A stretch of DNA of 64,000 bases from Saccharomonospora sp. NB11 (GCF_015910535.1 NZ_JACBJG010000003.1:62001-126000); one strand, 5' to 3'. Shown: positions 19,371-30,617, counted from the first letter of the stretch. The notes: generated by a model from the sequence alone, not told the origin. Made by a program: numbers and translations.

Positions 19371-19374
<4 letters not shown>
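18445..19374 (-). CDS. ubiA: Decaprenyl-phosphate phosphoribosyltransferase (UbiA family)
   Basis: 309-residue membrane prenyltransferase-type enzyme (Rv3806c-like). It transfers phosphoribose from PRPP to decaprenyl phosphate, the committed step to decaprenyl-phosphoryl-ribose used by DprE1. UbiA Asp-rich motifs: VNDAVDVEADRAHPTKRNRPIAAG region (residues ~78-102, with the D-x-x-x-D) and the second Asp motif near DLVIVGSGFLMR. About nine hydrophobic helices. Start ATG 19374 overlaps the PAP2 phosphatase stop (ATGA), so the enzyme and the phosphatase that acts next are coupled. Confidence 0.92.
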
Positions 19375-21261
<1,887 letters not shown>

Positions 21262-21377
21262 GCTGCCCCTGGCGCTCCCTGTTCCCCGGGCGTCCGTCGA
21301 CCACGCCGTCCGCCGTTGGACGAACGACGGCGGCCTTCGGTGTCCACCCATCGGAGCAATTCACCCGTTCGAGCGAC

Positions 21378-22271
21378 TCAGTTGGTCTGGTCCCGCCCCT
21401 GCACCTTGGGCAGCAGGTCGGCGGCGACCTCCTCCAGCACCGCTTCCCTTCCCTGGTACGGCTCACCGCCACGCGGCCAGTGGACGACCACGTCGGTGAA
21501 GCCCAGTTCCTCGGCCCGGCCGACCGCCTCGGCGAACGCTTCGGTGCTGGACAACGAGAACACGGGCGAGGAGTCGAGGTTGAGACACCGCGCCACGCGG
21601 TCGCGACGCGACTCGGGGAGCGCGTCGTCGAAGCGGTTCGACAGCTCCCGCACCCGAGCCCACCAGTCGTCGTACGTCTCACCGTCCTGCGGACGGCCCG
21701 TGGTGATCCAGCCGTCCCCCGCCTCGGCGGCGAAGCGGATCGTCCTCGGCCCGTCGGCCGCCAAGAGCAGCGGTGACCGCGGCTTCTGTACGCAGCCGGG
21801 GAGATTGCGCGCGCCCCGAGCGGTGTAGTAGGTGCCGGTGTGGTCGGCCCCGTCGGTGCGGAGCAGGTGGTCGAGCGCCTCGACGAACTCGACGAAACGG
21901 TCGGCACGCTGCGCGGCGGACAGCTCCGGACCACCCAGCACCGAGGAGTCGTAGCCCCGTCCACCCGCGCCGATCCCCAGGACGAGCCGCCCGTCGGCGA
22001 GGTCGTCCAGCGTGACGACCTCTCTGGCGAAGGGCACCGGATGCCGGAAGTTCGGCGAGGCGACGAACGTGCCGAGTTTGATGGTGGACGTCACCATCGC
22101 CGCCGCGGCCAGTGTGGGAACCGCTCCGAACCAGGGCCCGTCGACCAACGAACGCCAACCGAGGTGGTCGTACGTCCACGCGTGGTCGAAACCGTATTCC
22201 TCGGCGGCCCGCCATTTCGGCTCGGCGGCCCACCACCTGTCCTCGGGGAGGATCACAATGCCTACGCGCAC
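21378..22271 (-). CDS. LLM-class (F420-dependent) oxidoreductase
   Basis: About 297 residues with a luciferase-like TIM barrel: RVGIVILPEDRW start, WTYDHLGWRSL, KLGTFVASPNFRHPVPFAREVVTLDDLADGR (residues ~80-110) and GIGAGGRGYDSSVLGG. This pattern is typical of F420-dependent actinobacterial members; the substrate is unknown. GTG 22271 chosen: TAGCGT -10 seven bases upstream, while the earlier in-frame start adds an odd N-terminus. Divergent from the HAD gene. Confidence 0.8.
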   Translation of the reverse strand: MRVGIVILPEDRWWAAEPKWRAAEEYGFDHAWTYDHLGWRSLVDGPWFGAVPTLAAAAMVTSTIKLGTFVASPNFRHPVPFAREVVTLDDLADGRLVLGIGAGGRGYDSSVLGGPELSAAQRADRFVEFVEALDHLLRTDGADHTGTYYTARGARNLPGCVQKPRSPLLLAADGPRTIRFAAEAGDGWITTGRPQDGETYDDWWARVRELSNRFDDALPESRRDRVARCLNLDSSPVFSLSSTEAFAEAVGRAEELGFTDVVVHWPRGGEPYQGREAVLEEVAADLLPKVQGRDQTN

Positions 22272-22278
22272 ATGCTCG

Positions 22279-22284
22279 ACGCTA
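22279..22284 (-). promoter_or_regulatory. -10 element for LLM oxidoreductase gene (leaderless)
   Basis: TAGCGT on the minus strand, 7 bases before GTG 22271. Confidence 0.4.
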
Positions 22285-22336
22285 TCGGTGAAACACGACA
22301 CCCCGCACCACGGGCTCGTTCTGGGAGACTGGCGGA

Positions 22337-23152
22337 GTGGAGAAACCCCGACTGATCGCCTCCGACGTGGACGGCACCCTGCTCACCCCGATGGAGCAGG
22401 TGGCTCCGCGGACCGCTGACGCCGTCGCCCGCGCGATGGCCGACGGGGTCCCGGTCGTCCTCGTGACCGGCCGACCGCCGCGGTGGATCCCGCCGGTCGC
22501 GGAAGCCACCGGACTCACCGGATACGCCGTGTGCGCCAACGGTGCCGTGCTGTACGACATCGGCGCCGACCGCGTCGTCGACGTCCACGGCCTGCTCGAC
22601 CCCGTGCAGCTCTCCGACCTGGCCGACGCGCTCGACTCGGCCCTGCCCGGGTGCACGCTGGCCGCCGAGCGGGTCGGCACCAAGGCGGTGGACGACGACC
22701 TGCAGAACCTCGTGATCGAGTCGGACTACCACAACCCGTGGCAGGACGGCGAGGGTTTCGAGGTGCCGCGCGCCGAGGTGCTCGGCCACCCGGCGGTGAA
22801 GATGCTGGTGAGCCATCGCAGGATGACGTCGGACGAGATGGCCGTCGCCGCCCGCAGTGTGCTGGGCGACTCCGTGAACATCACGTTCTCCACCGGCGGC
22901 GGGCTGATCGAGATCTCCTCGCCCGGCATCACCAAGGCCAGCGGGCTGGCCGAGGTCGCGCAGCGCCTGGACGCCACGCCGCAGGAGACGATCTCGTTCG
23001 GCGACATGCCCAACGACCTGCCCATGTTGTCCTGGTCCGGGCACGGTGTCGCGGTGGCCAACGCTCACCCGACGGTGCTGGAGGCCGCCGACGAGATCAC
23101 CGCGTCCAACGCCGAACACGGCGTGGCGCAGGTGCTCGAACGCTGGTTCTGA
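22337..23152 (+). CDS. Cof-type HAD-superfamily phosphatase
   Basis: 271 residues. HAD motif I DVDGTLL near residue 10, motif II VTGRPPRW, motif III Lys in VKMLVSH/GITKASGL, motif IV FGDMPNDLPML. The cap insertion is of the C2/Cof type. Positional match to Rv3813c. The physiological substrate is unknown; such enzymes act on sugar phosphates or flavin precursors. GTG start with NANNNT (GAGACT) six bases upstream. It converges on a GT-C gene. Confidence 0.85.
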   Translation: MEKPRLIASDVDGTLLTPMEQVAPRTADAVARAMADGVPVVLVTGRPPRWIPPVAEATGLTGYAVCANGAVLYDIGADRVVDVHGLLDPVQLSDLADALDSALPGCTLAAERVGTKAVDDDLQNLVIESDYHNPWQDGEGFEVPRAEVLGHPAVKMLVSHRRMTSDEMAVAARSVLGDSVNITFSTGGGLIEISSPGITKASGLAEVAQRLDATPQETISFGDMPNDLPMLSWSGHGVAVANAHPTVLEAADEITASNAEHGVAQVLERWF

Positions 23153-23161
23153 CCCCGGGCA

Positions 23162-24850
23162 CTACGGACACGAGACGTAGGAGAAGTTCGGGTCGGCGTC
23201 GAGCAGCTCGATCAGCTCGGACGCGGCCATGCGACGCACGTACACCGACACCCAGTACGGCGTGCCGACCCGCCGGAAGCTCGCCACCTCGTAGAGGCCC
23301 GCGTACGCGGGGTTGATGCCGCACTCCTGCGACGTCGTGAAGCCGGGGTCGTCGATCGCCACGGACGGGACCCGTTCGTTCACGACGTAGTCGAAGTCCC
23401 TGCTCACGTAGATGCCCTGCGCCGCGGGCAGCGGGCTGCCCTGACGCGCGATGTGTTCGTCGGTGCGGCCGTACACGTCCACCACCACGATCGACGGGCC
23501 CGCCTCGTAGGCCAACGCACCCGTGTGATGGGTGCTGACCACGGTGCCGGGCGGCAACGACGAGCCGAACCACCGCCCGATCTCCGCCAACTGGTCGGCC
23601 CGCGCGCTCAACTGCTGCATCGCGGGCAGTGCCCGGGGGTGCACGGTCGTCACCACGAGCGCCAACCCGCACAGCACCGTCGCCACCACCGGCACCGTCC
23701 GCCCCCGGACCAGTGGTTCGGGACCGCTCACGACCGAACCCGAGACGCTCTCGTCGACGGGCGCGGTCACCACGTACACCCCGAACGCCGCGACACCCAG
23801 GACCCCCAGCAACACGGGCACCGCGGCGAGCAACCGCCACGTGGGCATCCAGCCGCCCCCGGACACGAGCACACCGACGAGCTGCCCCGCGGCCAGCGCG
23901 GCGAGCAGCCACAGCACCGACCGCGCCCGGGCGTCCACGGAACGGCGCGTCGACACCAGCGCGAGCGTCACCACGGCGAGCGCGACGAACGCCAGGTAGG
24001 CGAGCAGGAATCCGGCCACGTAGTCCCAGCCCGTCGCGAGTCGGCCCGACCAGTCGCCGCTCCACCGGGCCACGGAGAGGTTCGGTACGAGGTGCTCGTA
24101 CGCGGTGAGCCGCCAGACGGTCCAGGGCACCTGCAGCACGGCCCACCCGGCGAGGTACGCCACCGCGGCCGGACCGGGCCTCCTGCCTCGGGCGGCCTCC
24201 ACGACGAACCACAGCAGTCCGATCGCCGCGACCACGAGCCCTTCGGGCCTGGTCATCACGGCGAGAGCCGCCGTGACCCCGGCCACGACCGCCCTCCCGG
24301 ACGTCAACGCGAGACACACGACGAGGACGAGCAGCACGAACAGCGGGATCTCGACGCCCGACGCGCCGTAGGCGGTCAACGAGCTGGAGGCGGCGGTGAA
24401 CGCGGCGGCCACGACTCCGAGGCCGGGCAACTGCCGCCCGCGGGGCGCGGCCAGCCGCACGATCCGGTTGGTGAGCGTGTAGGCGAGCAGCACGCACCCG
24501 AACACGCAGCCGACCCCGAGCGTCACGGCGGCGGCCACGATGACGTCCGGATCGCCGAGCAGTGCCCCCGGGATCGCGACCAGCACCATCCACAGGAAGT
24601 TCGCGTAGCCCTCGACGTACTCGCCGATGTTGTAGACCGGCCCGTGGCCCTCGGCGAGGTTGCGCGCGTAACGGAAGGTGACGTAGGCGTCGCCCGCGAC
24701 CGTGGCGTAGGCGAGCTGGTGGAACAACGCCAGCACCAGCGTCAGCCCGAGCGCGCCGAACCGCCATAACCGCCGCTCGTTGACTCGCGACCACCCGATG
24801 ACCAGCAACGCGGCCAACAGGAGCCACGCCACGATCGTGACCGCCGTCAC
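23162..24850 (-). CDS. GT-C-type membrane glycosyltransferase, AftB-like
   Basis: 562 residues with about eleven hydrophobic helices. The first outside loop reads AGDAYVTFRYARNLAEGHGPVYNIGEYVEGY, very like the AftB family loop (…GNGPVFNAGERVE…). The C-terminal soluble tail has a Cys pair (SQECG, FSYVSCP). AftB adds terminal beta-1,2 arabinofuranose in arabinan, so a capping role is plausible but not shown. Start GTG 24850; divergent from a DUF3558-like lipoprotein gene. Confidence 0.65.
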   Translation of the reverse strand: MTAVTIVAWLLLAALLVIGWSRVNERRLWRFGALGLTLVLALFHQLAYATVAGDAYVTFRYARNLAEGHGPVYNIGEYVEGYANFLWMVLVAIPGALLGDPDVIVAAAVTLGVGCVFGCVLLAYTLTNRIVRLAAPRGRQLPGLGVVAAAFTAASSSLTAYGASGVEIPLFVLLVLVVCLALTSGRAVVAGVTAALAVMTRPEGLVVAAIGLLWFVVEAARGRRPGPAAVAYLAGWAVLQVPWTVWRLTAYEHLVPNLSVARWSGDWSGRLATGWDYVAGFLLAYLAFVALAVVTLALVSTRRSVDARARSVLWLLAALAAGQLVGVLVSGGGWMPTWRLLAAVPVLLGVLGVAAFGVYVVTAPVDESVSGSVVSGPEPLVRGRTVPVVATVLCGLALVVTTVHPRALPAMQQLSARADQLAEIGRWFGSSLPPGTVVSTHHTGALAYEAGPSIVVVDVYGRTDEHIARQGSPLPAAQGIYVSRDFDYVVNERVPSVAIDDPGFTTSQECGINPAYAGLYEVASFRRVGTPYWVSVYVRRMAASELIELLDADPNFSYVSCP

Positions 24851-24974
24851 ACCACACCCCGCCTGCTAGACCGACGCGCACCCCTTCGGTGACGAAGCTA
24901 CTTGCTCCCGACGACCGACGGGGTGACTCACAGCGCGTGTGTCGTCGACGACCGAGGTCACCGAACGGTGAAGG

Positions 24975-25027
24975 GGCATAACAACGGCCTCTCGTGATCG
25001 TCACGAAAGAGCCGGACCCGTTATGCC
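24975..25027. repeat. Nested inverted repeats (structured intergenic element)
   Basis: Outer arms GGCATAAC (24975-24982) and GTTATGCC (25020-25027) enclose an imperfect hairpin (24985-24997 with 25001-25014, 3-base loop). It lies 26 bases before the lipoprotein start, in the divergent intergenic region. Could be an operator, cruciform or leader structure. Confidence 0.4.
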
Positions 25028-25053
25028 ACCCACGGGGAACCGATACCCCTACC

Positions 25054-26031
25054 GTGCACAAGAAACATTTCGGACTTCTTTCCGCCGGGGTGGCGGTGAT
25101 CCTGACCGCGTCGTGTGCGGCCTCGGGGACCGAGGAGACCGCCGAGAGCCCGTTGACGAAGGCGGCCACCAGCACCGGGGCACCGTCGGAGCCGGTGCTG
25201 ACGTCGGAGGAAGCCTTCGGTGACCTCGGCGCGATCGACTTCTGCGAACTCCTCGACGAACAAGCTGTCGAGGGAACCGGCGCCACCGTCGACTTCGCCG
25301 TCCCGGACTTCCGGCACTGCCTCGTCGGGGTCGACGCTCCCTCCACCACGATGACCGTGATGATCGGCGGACTGTACGACAACGCCGTGGAGCAGAACCT
25401 GCCTTCGGAGGACGAACCGCTGTCGCGTTCCGTGCATCGCCAGACGTTCGACACCGAAGTCGGGTGCTTGCGGAGCCTGCTGTTCGCCGACGAGATCGGC
25501 ATTCAGGTCTTCGCGCAGGGGTTGAGGGACGCCGAGCAGGTCGACATGGAGGCGCTCTGCCGCGTCGCCGACATCGTGACCGACGGGGTCGTCGAGGCCG
25601 CCTTCTCGGAGAAGACGTTCCCGCGAACGTTCGGCGAGGGGTCACTGGCGGAGCTGGACGCGTGCGCGCTGCTCGACGACGACGCCGCCTCGAACGCCTT
25701 CGACGACGACCTGGTCGCTCGCGAGCGGGTCGGCGGCCACGGCTGCACGTGGGGTCCGCCGACGGCGCCGTCGGTCGAGCTGGCGTTCGAGGTGGAGATG
25801 CCCGTGGACCTGGAGGAGTTCTCCACGAAGCTCGGAGGTCGACCCACGAGGGTGGCGGGCAACGAGCTGCTGTGCGAGGTGTCCACCCCGCACATCCCGC
25901 TCTCCGAGGCTTACCCGCAGGAACGCGAAATCCTCACCGTGTCCGCCATGACGTTCGACTCGACTGCCTGCGACGTGGCCGAAGACCTCGCCGCGCTGGT
26001 CTGGCCGCGGCTTCCGGCATTCCGGGGCTGA
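25054..26031 (+). CDS. Lipoprotein with tandem DUF3558-like domains
   Basis: About 325 residues. The signal peptide (KKHFGLLSAGVAVILTASC) has a weak lipobox. Two similar units follow: the first opens IDFCELLDEQAV, the second LDACALLDDDAA, each with a later Cys (FRHCLV, CLRSL; GHGCTWG, LCEV). Likely surface-anchored; function unknown. I chose GTG 25054 as it directly precedes the signal peptide; ATG 24994 is in frame but gives a poor signal. Confidence 0.6.
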   Translation: MHKKHFGLLSAGVAVILTASCAASGTEETAESPLTKAATSTGAPSEPVLTSEEAFGDLGAIDFCELLDEQAVEGTGATVDFAVPDFRHCLVGVDAPSTTMTVMIGGLYDNAVEQNLPSEDEPLSRSVHRQTFDTEVGCLRSLLFADEIGIQVFAQGLRDAEQVDMEALCRVADIVTDGVVEAAFSEKTFPRTFGEGSLAELDACALLDDDAASNAFDDDLVARERVGGHGCTWGPPTAPSVELAFEVEMPVDLEEFSTKLGGRPTRVAGNELLCEVSTPHIPLSEAYPQEREILTVSAMTFDSTACDVAEDLAALVWPRLPAFRG

Positions 26032-26090
26032 GGGGTCTTCGCCTCCGAGGTGTGACGCGGTGGCCCCGACCGGAACGCTTTCGACGGCGT

Positions 26091-26096
26091 AGGCTG
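26091..26096 (+). promoter_or_regulatory. -10 element for lhgO (leaderless)
   Basis: TAGGCT, 7 bases before GTG 26104. Confidence 0.45.
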
Positions 26097-26103
26097 CCGC
26101 ACC

Positions 26104-27291
26104 GTGCGGCACGTGACGGTCATCGGCGGCGGCATCATCGGCCTCGCCGTCGCCTGGAAGCTCACCGGGCGCGGCTACCGCGTCACCGTGGTGGAGAAGG
26201 AGGACCGCTGGGCGGCCCATCAGACCGGCCACAACTCCAACGTCGTGCACGCAGGCCTGTACTACCGGCCCGGTTCGCTGAAGGCTCGCCTGTCCGTGGC
26301 GGGCAACCGCTCGATGGTCGCCTTCGCCCGCGACCACGGCGTGCCGGTGGACGTGTGCGGCAAGCTCGTGGTCGCGACGTCCGAATCGGAACTGCCACGA
26401 CTCGCCACGCTCGCCGAACGAGCGCGGGCTAACGGCGTGCCCGCCACCCTGCTCGACCCCGCGCAGGCCCGCGAGTACGAGCCCGAGGTGTCCTGCGTCC
26501 GCGCCCTGCGCGTGCACACCACCGCGATCATCGACTTCCCGGCGGTGTGCCGAGCCCTCGTGTCGTCGCTGCGCGAATCCGGCGCCGACCTGCGACTGAA
26601 CGCCCCCGCGCTCGCCGTCCGCACCACCGGCGGCCGCGTCGAGGTGGCCACACCGACGGGAGTGGTGTCCTCCGACGTCCTGGTCAACTGCGCCGGGCTG
26701 CACTCCGACCGGGTCGCGAGGCTGGCCGGGCTCACCCCGGCCGCGAGGATCGTGCCCTTCCGCGGCGAGTACTACGAACTGCGACCGCAGCGCCGGCACC
26801 TCGTGCGCGGCCTCATCTACCCCGTGCCGGACCCGTCCCTGCCGTTCCTGGGAGTCCACCTCACGCGGATGCTCGACGGCAGCGTCCACGCCGGACCGAA
26901 CGCGGTGCCCGCGCTCCGCCGCGAGGGCTACCGCTGGCGCGACGTCTCGCCCCGTGACCTCGCCGAGGAACTCGGCTTTCCCGGCACCTGGCGGTTCGCC
27001 GCACGCTACGCCTTCCCCGTGGGCTGGGACGAAGTGCGACGCTCACTGTCGAAGCGGCGCTTCGCCGACAGCCTCGCTCGGCTCGTTCCCGCCGTCACAG
27101 CCGACGACATCGTGCGCCACGGCGCCGGGGTGCGGGCCCAGGCCCTGCTGCCCGACGGGCGACTCGCCGACGACTTCGTGATCGAGCAGGCGCCCGGCCA
27201 GATTCACGTGCTCAACGCTCCGTCGCCTGCGGCGACCAGCGCGTTCGAGATCGCCGCGTACGTCGCAGACCGGGTCGGCGCGCCGCGCTGA
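26104..27291 (+). CDS. lhgO: L-2-hydroxyglutarate oxidase
   Basis: 395-residue FAD enzyme of the DAO superfamily that oxidises L-2-hydroxyglutarate to 2-oxoglutarate, passing electrons to the respiratory chain. Motifs: VIGGGIIGLAVAWKL, EKEDRWAAHQTGHNSNVVHAG (residues ~31-51, FAD/substrate region typical of LhgO), ADVL-type VNCAGLHSDRVARLAG, and C-terminal HVLNAPSPAATSAFEI. Length matches the family. GTG start seven bases after a TAGGCT -10. Its stop is 3 bases from the end of the converging lipoprotein gene. Confidence 0.92.
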   Translation: MRHVTVIGGGIIGLAVAWKLTGRGYRVTVVEKEDRWAAHQTGHNSNVVHAGLYYRPGSLKARLSVAGNRSMVAFARDHGVPVDVCGKLVVATSESELPRLATLAERARANGVPATLLDPAQAREYEPEVSCVRALRVHTTAIIDFPAVCRALVSSLRESGADLRLNAPALAVRTTGGRVEVATPTGVVSSDVLVNCAGLHSDRVARLAGLTPAARIVPFRGEYYELRPQRRHLVRGLIYPVPDPSLPFLGVHLTRMLDGSVHAGPNAVPALRREGYRWRDVSPRDLAEELGFPGTWRFAARYAFPVGWDEVRRSLSKRRFADSLARLVPAVTADDIVRHGAGVRAQALLPDGRLADDFVIEQAPGQIHVLNAPSPAATSAFEIAAYVADRVGAPR

Positions 27292-27294
27292 CCG

Positions 27295-28269
27295 TCAGGA
27301 CGTCGGCAGATTCTTCGTCACGTACGGGATCGTGTCCTCGACCTTCGCGCAGACCTCGTCCATCTCGGCCTCGCTCTCGGCGACCGTGATGGTGACGTAG
27401 GAGTGGTCGGTGACGAACAGGTCGGCCTTGCACAGCCCCGGAATCGACGCCGGGTACAGCACCCACGTGTGATCGCCCGCCTCGACGTCCCTCGGCTCGG
27501 CGTCGTACGGGAGCCGGGGCACGGGCCGGTCGGCGGCCAGGCCCACGATGGTCGAGTTCCGCCGGTCGCCGTCGGCGGCCACCCACTCGCACCGCGCGGG
27601 CAACAGTTCGTCCGCCTCCTGGAACTCGCCGTGGCCGCGACGCCCGAGCTTCTCCGCCTGCTCGGCGGTGAGCAGCGAGCACGGCTCGACCGACTCCAGC
27701 GGACTCGACTCGCGCGGCTCGATCGTCGCGGGTTCACCGCCCGGCAAGTTCGAGGACACGAACGGCGCCGCTTCCACCGCCTGGTCACAGGCGGCCTCCT
27801 CGTCGAGGATGTTGCTCGTCATGATCAGCACGAAGGACGACTGCGAGAGCTCGGTGACCAACGCACAGAGGGAATCGCCCCCGAGGGAGAGCGGGTACCG
27901 GGCCCAGGTCAGCCCGCCGATCTGCTCCTCCCACTCGGGCCCCACACCGTCCATGTAGTCGACGAGAGGAATGTCGACGGAGAAGTACACGTCGAGCGAG
28001 TCCCTGCCCACGTCGTCGTAGAGCGGGGACCAGGTGCAGAACGCGGGCATCAACTGCTCGGGAGTGCCGGGCGTGAACGCACCCTCCTCCTCGTAGTCGA
28101 GGGCGGTGGCCTGCTCCGGGGTCAGCAGGTCGCACGGCTCGCCCGAACTCGTCCCGGGCTCGACACCGGACGCGGGCGAGCCGGGTGCGGCCGTGCCCGT
28201 CACCGTCGTCGTGCAGCCCGCCAGCAACGCCATGACGAGGCCGAAAACGGCGAACCCTCTCCCGCGCAC
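27295..28269 (-). CDS. Lipoprotein with tandem DUF3558-like domains
   Basis: About 324 residues. Signal peptide GFAVFGLVMALLAGC with a good lipobox, Ala/Gly/Pro/Ser linker, then two DUF3558-like units: PCDLLTPEQATALDYEEEG and PCSLLTAEQAEKLGRRGHGEF. Each has later Cys residues (ALVTELSQ/ACDQAV; LCKADL/VCAKVE). Start GTG 28269 because GGGGGAGG lies five bases upstream; the earlier in-frame start adds 13 residues before the signal. Confidence 0.65.
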   Translation of the reverse strand: MRGRGFAVFGLVMALLAGCTTTVTGTAAPGSPASGVEPGTSSGEPCDLLTPEQATALDYEEEGAFTPGTPEQLMPAFCTWSPLYDDVGRDSLDVYFSVDIPLVDYMDGVGPEWEEQIGGLTWARYPLSLGGDSLCALVTELSQSSFVLIMTSNILDEEAACDQAVEAAPFVSSNLPGGEPATIEPRESSPLESVEPCSLLTAEQAEKLGRRGHGEFQEADELLPARCEWVAADGDRRNSTIVGLAADRPVPRLPYDAEPRDVEAGDHTWVLYPASIPGLCKADLFVTDHSYVTITVAESEAEMDEVCAKVEDTIPYVTKNLPTS

Positions 28270-28363
28270 CGAGTCCTCCCCCAGGTCGCCCTTCCGGCCG
28301 GCACGCACAGACTAGTCCGCGAAACCCGGCCTCGGGGCGAGCTGCGGGAGTCGAAAACTCGAA

Positions 28364-29629
28364 TCAGGCCTTCGGTTCGAGCACCGACCGTCCACCGAGG
28401 AACGGCCGCAGCGCCTCCGGCACGCGCACCGACCCGTCGGCCTGCTGGTGGTTCTCCAGGATGGCCACGAGCCACCGCGTCGTCGCGAGCGTGCCGTTGA
28501 GCGTCGCGGCGATCTGCGGACGGCCGTCGTCGTCCCGGTACCGCACCGACAACCGACGCGCCTGGAACGTGGTGCAGTTCGACGTCGAGGTCAGCTCCCG
28601 GTACGCCTGCTGGGTGGGCACCCACGCCTCGCAGTCGAACTTGCGTGCCGCACTGGTTCCGAGGTCGCCCGCCGCCGTATCGATCACCCGGTAGGGCACC
28701 TCGATCTTGGCGAGCATCTCCTCCTCCCACGCGAGCAGCTTCGCGTGTTCGGCCTCGGCCTGCTCCGGGGTGCAGAAGACGAACATCTCCACCTTGTCGA
28801 ACTGGTGGACGCGGATGATGCCGCGCGTGTCCTTGCCGTACGAGCCCGCCTCGCGGCGGAAGCACGACGACCAACCCGCGTACCGCAGCGGCCCGTCCGA
28901 GAGGTCGACGATCTCGTCCAGGTGGTACCCGGCCAGCGGCACCTCCGACGTGCCGACCAGGTACAGGTCGTCGTCGGGAAGGCGGTAGACCTCGGAGGAG
29001 TGCGCACCGAGGAAGCCCGTCCCGGCCATCACCTCCGGGCGCACCAGCACCGGCGGGATCATCAGCTGGAAGCCGTTCTCCACCGCCTGCGCCGCCGCCA
29101 TGTTGAGCAGGGCGAGCTGGAGCTGAGCCCCGATGCCGGTGAGGAAGTAGAAGCGGGCACCCGACACCTTCGCGCCGCGCTCCATGTCGAGGGCACCGAG
29201 CAACTCACCCAGTTCGAGGTGGTCCTTCGGCTCGAAGTCGAACTCCCTCGGGGTGCCGACGTGCTTGAGCACCACGAAGTCGTCCTCGCCGCCCTCCGGG
29301 ACGTCCGGGTGCACGACGTTCGGCACGACCCGGTGGAGCTGCTCGAACTCCTCGCTCGCGCGGTTCTGCTCCGCTTCGGCGGCTTTGACCTGGGCCGCGA
29401 GTTCCTTGCCCCGCGCGAGCAGCGCCTCGCGCTCCTCGCCGGACGCCTTGCCGATGCGCTTGCCGAGCTGCTTCTGTTCGGCACGGAGGTTGTCGGCGGT
29501 GGCGATCGCGGACCTGCGTTCGGCGTCGAGGGACAACAACCTGTCCACAACGCCGACGTCCTCACCGCGGGCGCGCTGCGACGCGCGCACGACGTCCGGT
29601 TCCTCGCGCAGAGTCCTCAGGTCAATCAC
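28364..29629 (-). CDS. serS: Seryl-tRNA synthetase
   Basis: 421-residue class II synthetase that charges tRNA-Ser. N-terminal antiparallel coiled coil (about 25-105) binds the tRNA long arm. Motif 2 region [22 protein letters not shown] (residues ~257-278) and motif 3 [21 protein letters not shown]. Length is standard. GTG start with TAGGCT eight bases upstream; no T-box or leader seen. Positional match to Rv3834c. Confidence 0.97.
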   Translation of the reverse strand: MIDLRTLREEPDVVRASQRARGEDVGVVDRLLSLDAERRSAIATADNLRAEQKQLGKRIGKASGEEREALLARGKELAAQVKAAEAEQNRASEEFEQLHRVVPNVVHPDVPEGGEDDFVVLKHVGTPREFDFEPKDHLELGELLGALDMERGAKVSGARFYFLTGIGAQLQLALLNMAAAQAVENGFQLMIPPVLVRPEVMAGTGFLGAHSSEVYRLPDDDLYLVGTSEVPLAGYHLDEIVDLSDGPLRYAGWSSCFRREAGSYGKDTRGIIRVHQFDKVEMFVFCTPEQAEAEHAKLLAWEEEMLAKIEVPYRVIDTAAGDLGTSAARKFDCEAWVPTQQAYRELTSTSNCTTFQARRLSVRYRDDDGRPQIAATLNGTLATTRWLVAILENHQQADGSVRVPEALRPFLGGRSVLEPKA

Positions 29630-29637
29630 GGTTAGCC

Positions 29638-29643
29638 AGCCTA
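29638..29643 (-). promoter_or_regulatory. -10 element for serS (leaderless)
   Basis: TAGGCT on the minus strand, 8 bases before GTG 29629. Confidence 0.45.
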
Positions 29644-29690
29644 GACCGCGACCGGTTCCCCCCTGCCAACCCGGTCACTCGTTCTCGCGC

Positions 29691-30611
29691 TCAGCCCCGC
29701 GCCGACAGGTCGCGCGTGAACTCGGCGACGATGCCCGCCAGCTCCTCGCCCTTGTCCTCCTGCAGGAAGTGGCCGGCTCCCTCGACGGTCGGATGGCTCA
29801 GCTTCGCGGCCCCCGGCATGGCACGCCGCAGGATCGGCGCCATTCCCGCGGTGATCGGGTCGCCGTCGGAGAACGCGCAGAGGAACGGCAGCGACGAGTT
29901 CGTCAGGGTCTGCCACGCGGCCCGGTTGGCCTGCGAGGCCGGGTCGTCCGGACTGGTAGGAACCAGTGCGGGCATCGCGCGCGGACCCGCCTTGTACAGC
30001 TCGTTGGGGAACGGGGCGTCGTAGGCCGCCCGCTCCGCCTCGGTCAAGGTCCGGGTGCAGCCCGACTGCACGAACCGGGCGATGTCGAGGACGGGCGCCT
30101 GCTGCACCGCGTCGTGGAACGCCCACCACTCGTCGGGCATCGCGTGGTCGCCGGTGGGCAGTCCCGTGTTGGCCGCGACGACACCGGCGAACCTGTCGAG
30201 GTTCTCCGCGACGAGGCGCAGCCCGATCAGGCCACCCCAGTCCTGGCCCACGAGCACGACGTCCCGCAGGTCGAGGGCGTCGAAGGCGAACGCCCGCATC
30301 CACTCGACGTGGCGCGCGTAGGTGTGGTCGGCGACGTCGGCGGGCTTGTCGGAGCGGCCGAAACCGACGAGGTCGGGCGCGATCGCACGGATGCCCGCGT
30401 CGGCCAGCACGGGAATCATCCGCCGATAGAGGAAGGACCAACTCGGTTCGCCGTGCAACAGCAGCACGGTGGGCCCGTCGGGTGGACCTGCCTCCACGTA
30501 ACCGACTCTGACGATGCCGTCCATCGGGTGGTCGACATCGGCGTAGAACGCCGGAAGGTCGAAATCGGGCAGGTCGCTGAACCGGTCTTCGGGTGTCCTC
30601 AGTAACCGCAC
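29691..30611 (-). CDS. Haloalkane dehalogenase, HLD-I type
   Basis: About 306-residue alpha/beta hydrolase. Opens MRLLRTPEDRFSDLPDF, the haloalkane dehalogenase N-terminus. Active site: HGEPSWS (oxyanion/halide side, His53-Glu55), GQDWGG with nucleophile Asp124 and halide Trp125, C-terminal His in EGAGHFLQED. This arrangement is the HLD-I type (DhlA-like), which hydrolyses carbon-halogen bonds to alcohols; the natural substrate is unknown. GTG 30611 chosen because TACGGT lies six bases upstream; GTG 30617 would place the -10 directly against the start. Confidence 0.8.
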   Translation of the reverse strand: MRLLRTPEDRFSDLPDFDLPAFYADVDHPMDGIVRVGYVEAGPPDGPTVLLLHGEPSWSFLYRRMIPVLADAGIRAIAPDLVGFGRSDKPADVADHTYARHVEWMRAFAFDALDLRDVVLVGQDWGGLIGLRLVAENLDRFAGVVAANTGLPTGDHAMPDEWWAFHDAVQQAPVLDIARFVQSGCTRTLTEAERAAYDAPFPNELYKAGPRAMPALVPTSPDDPASQANRAAWQTLTNSSLPFLCAFSDGDPITAGMAPILRRAMPGAAKLSHPTVEGAGHFLQEDKGEELAGIVAEFTRDLSARG

Positions 30612-30617
30612 GAACAC

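Noticed and set aside
23453..24769. 438-codon plus-strand frame opposite the AftB-like gene
   Set aside because: Antisense shadow with no recognisable domain.
28309..28363. tRNA-Ser next to serS
   Set aside because: The gap is only 55 bases and lacks a tRNA pattern.
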